Source: Gammaproteobacteria bacterium (GTDB taxonomy: Bacteria; Pseudomonadota; Gammaproteobacteria; Acidiferrobacterales; Sulfurifustaceae). Taken from it: a stretch of 64,000 nucleotides of DNA. The notes under the pieces were generated by a model. It ran no database searches and was not told where the DNA came from. It saw only the letters and a program-made list of their open reading frames with translations. The stretch lies in assembly GCA_004298065.1 (NCBI GenBank), contig SCRL01000034.1:1-64000 (forward strand), read 5' to 3'. Numbering within the stretch: position 1 is the stretch's first letter; each line of letters begins with the position of its first letter. Positions 26,856 through 33,971 of this stretch are shown piece after piece. The position numbers and the translations under genes are program-made.

Positions 26856-27221
26856 TCATCCCTTGAAGAATTCCTTCGAGCCCGGCGGTTTCAGGATGTT
26901 TAGCTGGGAAATCTGGACCCGATCGCCGTTCTTGTCCGGCACGATCTTCCCGTACAGCTCGACCTCGAGCCCGTAGGCCTCGTCGAGACGCTCCTGCTGG
27001 ATGCCGCTCCCCGCCAGGTCGATGGCGTAGCTGTCGCCTTCCTCGGTCCAGAACACCATCCGGTCGGCCCATCGGAGATAGCACTCGCCGATCTTGCCCT
27101 TCTCGGCGCATTGCTGTCCGACGATCCGTCCCTTGATTTTGGCGGCTTCCTCGCCGAAGGCCGCGCCTGCAAACACGAATAACGTCGCGGCGATAAATGT
27201 CCAACGCAGTCCGGTTTTCAT
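26856..27221 (-). CDS. Secreted protein of unknown function, OB-fold-like
   Basis: The 121-residue product has a signal peptide (RWTFIAATLFVFAGAAFG). A mature beta-rich domain of about 95 residues follows (KIKGRIVGQQ, DRMVFWTEEG, GLEVELYGKI, VQISQLNIL), suggesting an OB-like barrel. Two cysteines lie 10 residues apart (QQCAEKGKIGEC). I do not recognise the family. It is the first gene of the long operon, directly behind the promoter and operator at 27275-27322. Confidence 0.8.
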   Translation of the reverse strand: MKTGLRWTFIAATLFVFAGAAFGEEAAKIKGRIVGQQCAEKGKIGECYLRWADRMVFWTEEGDSYAIDLAGSGIQQERLDEAYGLEVELYGKIVPDKNGDRVQISQLNILKPPGSKEFFKG

Positions 27222-27274
27222 GACTTTCCCCCGTCTCCTCCGTCCGCTTGCAGGCCGCCTTGCATTACTCTAAT

Positions 27275-27294
27275 ATTCAAACGAATGTTTGAAT
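27275..27294. promoter_or_regulatory. 20-bp inverted repeat, candidate ArsR-rhodanese operator
   Basis: ATTCAAACGAATGTTTGAAT contains 8-base perfect arms, ATTCAAAC and GTTTGAAT, around GAAT. It abuts the -10 box and covers the likely transcription start, an ideal place for a repressor. Its pattern matches 8107-8126. AT-rich ATTC/GAAT half-sites are also what the sulfide-responsive BigR/SqrR repressors recognise, as far as I recall. Likely binders are the fusion regulators at 28195 or 7399. Confidence 0.65.
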
Positions 27295-27322
27295 TTATAG
27301 CGGGGCCCGCGCGGTGTGTCAA
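27294..27322 (-). promoter_or_regulatory. Near-consensus sigma-70 promoter of the molybdenum-sulfur-selenium operon
   Basis: On the minus strand the -35 element is TTGACA (27322-27317) and the -10 element TATAAA (27299-27294), with a 17-base spacer. That is a full -35 match and a five-of-six -10 match at ideal spacing. The predicted start of transcription would fall inside the inverted repeat at 27275-27294. The first gene, at 27221, follows about 65 bases later. Confidence 0.75.
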
Positions 27323-27370
27323 GCCTGTTTCCGCCGTGAACGCCGGCGGACAACCGGCGTCGACCCCTTG

Positions 27371-27384
27371 TCCGGTTAACCGGA
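27371..27384. promoter_or_regulatory. 14-bp perfect palindrome upstream of the glutamine amidotransferase gene
   Basis: TCCGGTTAACCGGA is perfectly self-complementary and lies 20 bases before the ATG at 27404. It could be an operator or a small hairpin in the leader. No second copy was noticed in the window, so the call is tentative. Confidence 0.3.
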
Positions 27385-27403
27385 ATTGAATGGTGCCTGG
27401 ATC

Positions 27404-28189
27404 ATGTGCGAGCTACTCGGTATTTCAAGCACACAGCCTGGGAATCCACAGGCCCTGTTGCAGGCATTTCGCCGCCGCGGCGGCGAAATCGCCGACAATC
27501 CCGACGGCTGGGGGATCGCCTATTTGCACGACGGACGTTTCGCGCTTCACAAGGAACCCGTACCGGCGGCGCACAGCCAGCGATTCATCGAACTCACCGC
27601 CTCGATACGCACCGATCTGCTGATCGGACATGTACGCAAGGCGCGCCTTCCGCGCATCAACACGCTCGCCAACACGCACCCATTCCAACACGCGTGCTGC
27701 GACCGGGAATGGGTGTTTGCGCACAACGGTCTGGTCCCCGAAGCAATCGAGCTGGCGCGCCGCGCGCCGCGCCTGCCGTGCGCGCCGGCCGGTGAAACCG
27801 ATTCGGAACACGCCTTTTGTCACCTGCTTGAGAATATTTCTCGCAACTTTTACGAAGCGCCGACGACGGGCATGGAACCGTGGTTCAAGGCGCTCGCCGC
27901 GCTGAGCGGACTGATCGCTGCACACGGAAAATTCAATTTTCTCATCTCCGAGGGGATCCACCTCATCGCCTACGGCCACGACCGCCTGCATTACCGCGAG
28001 CACCACGAAAGTGAAGAGGTTCAAGAGACGTGGATTGCCACCGAACCGCTCACTGCCGAACCTTGGCAGCCGTTTGAGAGAGGAGAGCTTCGTATTTACC
28101 GCGGAGGCCGGCTGATCAACCGTGTGCTGACGCCTCGCGAAACTGTATCGGAAATATCCACGAGCGATCACTCCCTAAATGCGGCGTAA
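27404..28189 (+). CDS. Class II glutamine amidotransferase (YafJ-like)
   Basis: The 261-residue protein starts MCELLGIS. After Met removal Cys2 becomes the N-terminal nucleophile of class II glutaminase domains, which is why the ATG at 27404 was chosen over one six codons upstream. Motifs include NPDGWGIAYL, GHVRKARLP, NTHPFQ and FAHNGLV. No synthase domain is attached, so the acceptor of the released ammonia is unknown; some relatives act in gamma-glutamyl chemistry. It is five bases upstream of the ArsR-rhodanese gene. Confidence 0.9.
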   Translation: MCELLGISSTQPGNPQALLQAFRRRGGEIADNPDGWGIAYLHDGRFALHKEPVPAAHSQRFIELTASIRTDLLIGHVRKARLPRINTLANTHPFQHACCDREWVFAHNGLVPEAIELARRAPRLPCAPAGETDSEHAFCHLLENISRNFYEAPTTGMEPWFKALAALSGLIAAHGKFNFLISEGIHLIAYGHDRLHYREHHESEEVQETWIATEPLTAEPWQPFERGELRIYRGGRLINRVLTPRETVSEISTSDHSLNAA

Positions 28190-28194
28190 CTATC

Positions 28195-28863
28195 ATGACC
28201 TCGGACACCTCCCCAAAAAAACAGATTTTCACGCATTTCGCCCAGATCGCGAAGGCAATAGCGAGCCCGAGCCGGCTCGAGCTGCTCGAGGCCCTTGCCC
28301 AGGGTGAGCGCTCGGTCGAGAAACTCGCCGATGCGACAGGCATATCCGTCGCTAACACGTCGCATCATTTGCAGGTGTTGCGCGAAGGCGGCCTCGTTCG
28401 CTCGCGCAAGGAAGGCCAACAGGTTATCTATCGCCTTTCGGACGATGAGATTCCGCAAATGCTGGGATGCCTGCGACGTGTGGGCGAAAGACACCTTGCG
28501 GAAGTAGAACTCGTTGTGCGTGAGCACTTCGCCAGCGAAGACGGGCTGCGGGCCGTCACCCACCAGGAACTGACAGCGTTGTTGAAATCCGGCGACGCCA
28601 TGGTCATCGACGTGCGCCCGCCGGAGGAATACGAGGCCGGACATATCGCGGGCGCAGTCAACATTCCGCTCAAGCTTTTGTCGCAGCACCTGGCCGACTT
28701 CCCGCGCCGCAAGGAAGTCGTCGCCTATTGCCGTGGTCCTTACTGCATGCTGGCGGTCGAGGCCGTCAAACGTCTGCGCAAACGCGGCTATCGCGCCCGT
28801 CGCCTGGAAGAAGGTTTCCCCGAATGGAAAGCCGAGGGCCGGCCGGTAGCGGTCGGCAAGTGA
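28195..28863 (+). CDS. ArsR-family regulator fused to a rhodanese domain (second copy)
   Basis: The 222-residue protein has the same layout as the one at 7399-8082: a winged helix (ATGISVANTSHHLQVLREGGLV) followed by a rhodanese domain with loop YCRGPYCMLA. The two are clear paralogues along their length. It has one extra Cys in the linker (MLGCLRRV). It probably represses sulfur genes through the inverted repeat at 27275-27294, releasing DNA when the rhodanese cysteine is persulfidated. That mechanism is inferred. It is followed after 39 bases by a secreted-protein gene and then sqr. Confidence 0.9.
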   Translation: MTSDTSPKKQIFTHFAQIAKAIASPSRLELLEALAQGERSVEKLADATGISVANTSHHLQVLREGGLVRSRKEGQQVIYRLSDDEIPQMLGCLRRVGERHLAEVELVVREHFASEDGLRAVTHQELTALLKSGDAMVIDVRPPEEYEAGHIAGAVNIPLKLLSQHLADFPRRKEVVAYCRGPYCMLAVEAVKRLRKRGYRARRLEEGFPEWKAEGRPVAVGK

Positions 28864-28902
28864 GCATCCCGTCCCTGTAACCCATTCATTAAGGAGATTT
28901 TC

Positions 28903-29352
28903 ATGAAACTGCGTTATTCGACCTGGATCGCCGCTGTTCTGGTATCGATCGTCGCCCCCGTCTGGACCACGGCCGACGCGCTGGCCGGACCGCCCGGAAA
29001 CACCAAGCTCGGCAACCAAAAGGTCCTGACCCTGATCAGTCGCGACCCGCCGTGGGTGCGTTGTAACAACAACATGCAGGTTGCCGCGGAGCTGACGAAT
29101 ATCTACCGGGTTCCGGTCCAGGTCATTCCTCACGCGCTGGCCGGTCCGGGCGCCAAGGCGCCGGCGGTGTACTGGGGCGACGAGCTGATCGCCGAGGACG
29201 GCGGCAAGGGGAACGGCATGGTCAGCTTCACCGAGATGGCCGATGTCATGGAGATCGAAGGCGTGCCGAAGCATTCCACGACCGGGCGGTTGATGGCGGA
29301 GCCGAAAGCGAAGCACGACGCCCTGAAGGAAGCGATCAAGGACGTGAAATAG
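28903..29352 (+). CDS. Secreted protein of unknown function in the sqr cluster
   Basis: The 149-residue product has a signal peptide (IAAVLVSIVAPVWTTADALA) and a mature domain of about 115 residues with a single Cys (RDPPWVRCNNN). Alternation of predicted strands and helices suggests a small alpha/beta, perhaps thioredoxin-like, fold. I do not recognise the family. A good AAGGAGA ribosome site precedes the ATG. Position between the sulfur regulator and sqr suggests a periplasmic role in sulfide handling. Confidence 0.8.
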   Translation: MKLRYSTWIAAVLVSIVAPVWTTADALAGPPGNTKLGNQKVLTLISRDPPWVRCNNNMQVAAELTNIYRVPVQVIPHALAGPGAKAPAVYWGDELIAEDGGKGNGMVSFTEMADVMEIEGVPKHSTTGRLMAEPKAKHDALKEAIKDVK

Positions 29353-29438
29353 GCGCACAATCGGCCGGGCGCCCGACGGGCGTTTCGAGATCGATCGGGC
29401 GGGACCCATCATATTCACAACGTGTCAGTGAGATTCCT

Positions 29439-30713
29439 ATGGCCCATATTGTGATACTCGGCGCTGGATTGGGCGGCATGCCCGCCGCCTACGAGTTGCG
29501 CGAAGCGCTCGACCGCAAACACGACATCACCGTGGTCAATGCGGAGGAGCATTTCCAGTTCGTGCCGTCGCTGCCCTGGCTCGCGGTCGGCTGGCGCAAG
29601 CGCGAGGACATCATCCTGCCGCTCGCGCCGATTCTCGAACGGCATGGCATCCGTTTCATCGCCGGCGCGGTCGAGAAAATTCACCCCGGGGACAACCGGC
29701 TGGAGCTGCAGGGCGGGCGCGAGGTCCGTTACGACTATCTCGTGATCGCGACCGGCGTGCGCTTCGTCTTCGAGGACGTGCCGGGCCTCGGGCCGGACCG
29801 GGGCCATACCCAATGGATCGGCAGCGCGGATTACGCCGAGCGCTGTTACGCAGATGTCCGGAAACTCATCGCCGATCCCGGCCCGGTGCTCGTCGGTGGT
29901 GTGCAATACGCGAGCTGCTTCGGGCCGGCCTACGAGTACGCCGCGATCCTCGACACAGTGCTGCGCCAACACCACGTGCGCGACCGCGTGCCCATGACAT
30001 TCGTCACCAGCGAACCGTACATCGGGCACCTCGGTATCGGTGGCGTCGGCGACACCAAGGGCATCGTGGAACACGAGTTCCGCGACCGCCACATCAAGTG
30101 GATCACCAACGCCAAGGTCACAAAGATCGAGCCCGGCAAGCTGTTCGCCGAAGAGGTTGACTCGAAGGGCCAGGTCGCGGACCGGCACGAGCTCGCCTTC
30201 AAGCACGCCATGTTCCTGCCCGCCTTCCGGGGCATCGAGCCGGTCGCGACGGTGGAAGGTCTTGCGAACCCAAAGGGTCTGGTGATCGTGGACGAGCACC
30301 AGCGCAATCCGAAATACCCGAACGTCTACGCCGTGGGCGCGTGCATCGCGCTTCCGCCGGTCGATCCCACTCCGGTGCCGACCGGACCACCCAAGACCGG
30401 CTACATGATCGAAACGATGGTTACCGCCGCCGTGAACAACATCCGCGCGGAACTCACCGGGGGCGTGCCCAGCGCCCAGGCAACCTGGAACGCTTTCTGC
30501 ATCGCCGATTTCGGCGACACCGGCATGGTGTTCATCGCCCAGCCGCAGATGCCGCCGCGCAATGTCACCTGGTCCGCGGCCGGCCGGTGGGCGCACTGGG
30601 CGAAGATCGCCTTCGAGAAGTATTTCATGCGCAAGATGCGCAAAGGCGTGACCGAGCCGATCTTCGAGAAATGGGCGATGAAACTGCTCGGTCTCGCCCG
30701 CCTCAAGCCCTGA
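29439..30713 (+). CDS. sqr: Sulfide:quinone oxidoreductase
   Basis: The 424-residue flavoprotein closely follows the Acidithiobacillus ferrooxidans SQR as I remember it: N-terminal FAD motif GAGLGGMPAAYEL, EPYIGHLGIGGVGDTKGI, TPVPTGPPKTGYMIE and a C-terminal amphipathic helix region (FEKYFMRKMRKGV). The two redox cysteines are conserved as Cys160 (YASCFGPAYEY) and Cys354 (NAFCIADFGD). The third, Cys128 in A. ferrooxidans, is Gly here with a Cys at 136. It oxidises sulfide, passes electrons to quinone, and sits on the inner membrane. Confidence 0.93.
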   Translation: MAHIVILGAGLGGMPAAYELREALDRKHDITVVNAEEHFQFVPSLPWLAVGWRKREDIILPLAPILERHGIRFIAGAVEKIHPGDNRLELQGGREVRYDYLVIATGVRFVFEDVPGLGPDRGHTQWIGSADYAERCYADVRKLIADPGPVLVGGVQYASCFGPAYEYAAILDTVLRQHHVRDRVPMTFVTSEPYIGHLGIGGVGDTKGIVEHEFRDRHIKWITNAKVTKIEPGKLFAEEVDSKGQVADRHELAFKHAMFLPAFRGIEPVATVEGLANPKGLVIVDEHQRNPKYPNVYAVGACIALPPVDPTPVPTGPPKTGYMIETMVTAAVNNIRAELTGGVPSAQATWNAFCIADFGDTGMVFIAQPQMPPRNVTWSAAGRWAHWAKIAFEKYFMRKMRKGVTEPIFEKWAMKLLGLARLKP

Positions 30714-30782
30714 CACCGGCGCATCGCCACAAAGTGCCCGGGCACCGGGAAAAACGTACTTAGCTACAGGAAGAAATGCTAC

Positions 30783-31937
30783 ATGCAAGGTAAGACCGTG
30801 ATTATTCTGGGCGGCGGCATCGGCGGCACGGTCGCAGCCAGCCGGCTGCGCCAATCGCTTTCACGTGAACACCGCGTCGTCCTTGTCGAGCGCGAACAAA
30901 ACCACCTGTTCCAGCCCTCGCTGCTCTGGCTCATGGTGGGCGACCGGCAGCCGCAACAGATCCAGCGGCCGGTCGAGCGTCTCGCACGCCGTGGCATCGA
31001 GGTGATACGCGGTACCGTTGAACGCATCGATCCCGCCCGCCGCGCGGTCACGGTCAACGGCATGGAGCTGACTGCGGATTATCTGGTGGTTGCGCTCGGC
31101 GCCGAGTACGCGGCGGAAACCGTTCCCGGGCTTACGCTCGCCGGCCACAACTTCTACACCCTTTCCGGTGCGCAATCACTGCGCGAGGCTGTTCTCGGGC
31201 TGCGCAGCGGGCGCATCGCCGTGTTGGTAAGCGCCCTGCCCTTCAAATGCCCGGTGGCGCCGTACGAGGCGGCGATGCTGCTCGAAGCTGATCTGCGGCG
31301 ACGCGGACTGCGTGACCGAGTCAGCGTGGACGTCTATACACCCGAACCCGGTCCGATGCCGAGCGCCGGTCCGGAGGTGTCAGCCATGTTGCGCGGCATG
31401 GTCGAAGCCAAAGGCATCGGCTTCCATGCCGAACATGTCGTCGAGCGTCTGGACCCAGCAACCCGACAGATGCATTTCAAAAATGGCGCCAGCGCCAACT
31501 GCGATGTACTCGCCTATACCCCGCCGCACCGGGTGCCGGCCGTGGCGCGCGAATCGGGACTCACGGGCGAATCGGGCTGGGTGCCTGCGAACCGGCAGAC
31601 GCTCGAGACGAAGTTCGCCGGCGTCTACGCCATCGGCGACGCCACTGGCATTCCGCTTGTCACTGGCAAACCGTTGCCCAAGGCGGGCGTGATCGCGCAC
31701 GGCGAAGCGGAAACGGCGGCGCACCAAATTGTCCGCGCAATTACCGGAAAGGGTGAACCGCGCGTATTCGACGGCCGCGGCGCGTGCTTCGTCGAGATCG
31801 GCGACGGGCGCGCCGGCTTCGGTCGTGGAAATTTCTACGCCGAGCCGCGACCCGAGGTGCGGCTGCATCCGCCCTCCCGCTGGCTGCACTGGAGCAAGGT
31901 TCTCTACGAGAAATACTGGCTATGGCGCTGGTTCTGA
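30783..31937 (+). CDS. SQR-like FAD-dependent pyridine nucleotide-disulfide oxidoreductase
   Basis: The 384-residue flavoprotein has GGGIGGTVAASRL at the N-terminus and two candidate redox cysteines, Cys156 (LPFKCPVAPYEA) and Cys335 (RGACFVEIG). The CPVAPYE segment is typical of sulfide:quinone oxidoreductases and flavocytochrome c sulfide dehydrogenases. It is clearly a different branch from the SQR just upstream. A C-terminal aromatic stretch (YWLWRWF) may attach it to the membrane. Substrate could be sulfide, persulfide or another thiol. Confidence 0.85.
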   Translation: MQGKTVIILGGGIGGTVAASRLRQSLSREHRVVLVEREQNHLFQPSLLWLMVGDRQPQQIQRPVERLARRGIEVIRGTVERIDPARRAVTVNGMELTADYLVVALGAEYAAETVPGLTLAGHNFYTLSGAQSLREAVLGLRSGRIAVLVSALPFKCPVAPYEAAMLLEADLRRRGLRDRVSVDVYTPEPGPMPSAGPEVSAMLRGMVEAKGIGFHAEHVVERLDPATRQMHFKNGASANCDVLAYTPPHRVPAVARESGLTGESGWVPANRQTLETKFAGVYAIGDATGIPLVTGKPLPKAGVIAHGEAETAAHQIVRAITGKGEPRVFDGRGACFVEIGDGRAGFGRGNFYAEPRPEVRLHPPSRWLHWSKVLYEKYWLWRWF

Positions 31938-31955
31938 CAAACCCTGGAGATCACC

Positions 31956-32312
31956 GTGAAACACCTGTTTATCCTCAACGATCAGCCCTACGGCACCGAA
32001 CGCAGTTACAACGGCATTCGGCTGGCGCGCGAACTCCTGAAAAACATGGACGCCGGCAACGAAGTAAAAATCTTTCTGATCGGCGACGCCGCTTCCTGCG
32101 CCAAAAACAACCAAAAGGTGCCGCAGGGGTATTACAACATCGGGCAAATGCTTGAGATGACCATGCGCCACGGCGCCGAAATCGGCGTGTGCGGCACCTG
32201 CATGGACGCGCGCGGCATCGCCGACGCCGATCTCGTCGCGGGGTCGGTGCGCGGCAGCATGGCCATGCTCGCGGCCTGGACCGATTGGGCCGACAAGACG
32301 CTCGTGTTCTAG
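31956..32312 (+). CDS. DsrE-family sulfur carrier protein
   Basis: The 118-residue protein has the DsrE fold (LNDQPYGTERSYNGIRLA) and cysteines at 48 (DAASCAK), 79 and 82 (GVCGTCMDARG). The CGTC pair sits at the conserved catalytic region of the family. It ends the sqr cluster, 18 bases after the SQR-like gene, and likely receives sulfane sulfur in the cytosol from sulfide oxidation. Confidence 0.9.
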   Translation: MKHLFILNDQPYGTERSYNGIRLARELLKNMDAGNEVKIFLIGDAASCAKNNQKVPQGYYNIGQMLEMTMRHGAEIGVCGTCMDARGIADADLVAGSVRGSMAMLAAWTDWADKTLVF

Positions 32313-32325
32313 GTCCGGCGGGCGA

Positions 32326-33564
32326 CTAAAGCCGCGCGCGCACGATCTCCGCGATCTCGCCGTCCGCGAGGACGGTGGGATTGGTTTTCATGCTCGAGCC
32401 GCGCGCGTTGACGACGATTTTTTGAACATGCCGCTCTTGAACGCCGTAGGCGCCGAGGCGCTTGAGCGCCAGGCGTTCCGTCCACTCATGCAGCGCCTCT
32501 ACCAGCCTCCGGTGCGCCTCGACATTCGTTAGTGTCGGCTGACGAGACAGCAACCGGCCTACCTCGGCATATTTCCCAAGCGCGGGCGATGTTGGCGTGC
32601 GCGCACGCAGTGCCCGGATGTTCATTTCGGTCGCCGTCGCCACCAGCGTCCCGCACACCACGCCGTGCGGAATCGGGAAAAATGCACCGAGTGGCGAGGC
32701 CAACCCGTGCACCGATCCCAAACCTGCCTGCGCCAGCGTGATGCCGGATAGCAGCGAGCCATAAGCCATGGCCGCGCGTCCGCGTTGTGCGTCTTCTGAA
32801 TTGCCGCCTCCGTAGGCGGCAAAAAATCCGTCGCGCACCGCCCCCATGCCGGACCAGGCGAGCGCATCGGTAAACGGATTGGCATTGATCGATACGTACG
32901 ATTCGAGCAGCTGGGTGAAGGCGTCCATGCCGTTGGCGGCAATGACCTCCGGCGGACAGGTCGCGAGCAGCTCCGGGTCTACCAGCGCGACCTCGGCCAC
33001 GAGCTTATCGTCGCGAAAGGATTTCTTGTAGCCGTTCTCGCCCTGTACCGAGAGCACGGCGTTCTTGGTCGCCTCGCTGCCGGTGCCGGCCGTGGTCGGC
33101 ACGGCAATAAACGGGGTGGCCGGTCCTTTATAAGGAATGTCGCGCCCGACCCCTTCGAGATGGTCCAACACCGAATTGCCGGGTTGAAGCAGACCGGCAA
33201 TGGCCTTGGCGGCATCGAGCGCACTGCCACCGCCAATGCCAACGACGACGTCGATGCCTTTGCGCCGAAACTCGGCGACGGCGTTGTCCACGAGCGCCGG
33301 CGAGGGCTCGCCCTCGACCGCCATGGATTCAAACGCGATACCTGCCGCCCGCAGGCCGTCGACGATCAGCGGCCAGTTTTTCGAGGCCCGCAGGGATTTG
33401 TTGCCGGTCACCAGCAGTGCGTGTTTGCCGTACCCGGTGACAATGCCGGGCAGGTCCTTGAGCCGTCCGGCGCCAAAAACGACGCGCGGCAGGCGTGAAA
33501 CGGAAAACCCGCGGGACAGGGACGTGCCGTCTGCGGTGCTGAGGGATGCAAAACCATGGTACAT
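32326..33564 (-). CDS. Iron-containing alcohol dehydrogenase
   Basis: The 412-residue enzyme belongs to the group III alcohol dehydrogenases: GIGGGSALDAAKAIA binds NAD(P), and PTTAGTGSEAT plus the later histidines of GLGSVHGLASPLGAFFPIPHG form the metal site. The start codon at 33564 lies in a small repeat array, so about 15 N-terminal residues before FSVSRLPRVVFGAG come from repeat DNA. No better start was found. The gene is convergent with the DsrE gene. The alcohol or aldehyde substrate is unknown. Confidence 0.9.
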   Translation of the reverse strand: MYHGFASLSTADGTSLSRGFSVSRLPRVVFGAGRLKDLPGIVTGYGKHALLVTGNKSLRASKNWPLIVDGLRAAGIAFESMAVEGEPSPALVDNAVAEFRRKGIDVVVGIGGGSALDAAKAIAGLLQPGNSVLDHLEGVGRDIPYKGPATPFIAVPTTAGTGSEATKNAVLSVQGENGYKKSFRDDKLVAEVALVDPELLATCPPEVIAANGMDAFTQLLESYVSINANPFTDALAWSGMGAVRDGFFAAYGGGNSEDAQRGRAAMAYGSLLSGITLAQAGLGSVHGLASPLGAFFPIPHGVVCGTLVATATEMNIRALRARTPTSPALGKYAEVGRLLSRQPTLTNVEAHRRLVEALHEWTERLALKRLGAYGVQERHVQKIVVNARGSSMKTNPTVLADGEIAEIVRARL

Positions 33565-33647
33565 GGATGTACCGCCTATGGTGCCGAGGGACGCAAACCC
33601 TGATACAGGGACGTATCGATTAGGGTGCTGAGGGATGCAAAACCGCC
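33503..33647. repeat. Degenerate tandem repeat, about 45-base unit with conserved hairpin
   Basis: Two nearly full units (33535-33579, 33580-33623) are flanked by partial units (33503-33534, 33624-33647). Each begins GGTGCYGAGGGAYGCAAA. Each full unit ends in an inverted repeat: GGTAC...GTACC in one and GATAC...GTATC in the next, so a base change is compensated on the other arm. The array overlaps the 5' end of the alcohol dehydrogenase gene and may also form a hairpin in its leader. Confidence 0.75.
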
Positions 33648-33658
33648 AGCGGGAAACA

Positions 33659-33955
33659 TCAGGCTTTCGGATACAGGCCCTTGTAGGAAACGCCCTGGCG
33701 CGGACCGACCATCCACGACGCCACGGTGTCGCGCCACTTTAAATAATGCGCCGTATTCTTGTGCGCGACGGCATCCTCCGCGCTGACATAGGCCTCGTAC
33801 AGCCCGAACTTCGTCGGGTCGTCGGCCGATTGCAGAATGTCGAACCGCCGGTTACCCGGTTCGCGCACCGAGCCCTCGTGGTTTAAACGACTGGCCTCGA
33901 TGAAGTCGTGGACATGCTCGGGCTTTACCTGGACGTGGACGATCGTCACGTGCAT
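33659..33955 (-). CDS. Antibiotic biosynthesis monooxygenase (LsrG-like) family protein
   Basis: The 98-residue single-domain protein has the ferredoxin-like ABM fold pattern (VHVQVKPEHVHDFIEASRLNH, FDILQSADDP, YLKWRDTVASW). I chose the ATG at 33955, just after the dienelactone hydrolase-like stop. Members include quinol monooxygenases and LsrG; the activity here is unknown. Confidence 0.85.
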   Translation of the reverse strand: MHVTIVHVQVKPEHVHDFIEASRLNHEGSVREPGNRRFDILQSADDPTKFGLYEAYVSAEDAVAHKNTAHYLKWRDTVASWMVGPRQGVSYKGLYPKA

Positions 33956-33971
33956 AGAGCTTCTCCTTGCG

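Noticed and set aside
33503-33647. CRISPR array.
   Set aside because: Only two full units plus two partial ones, with no unique spacers between repeats and no cas genes; it is a direct tandem repeat.
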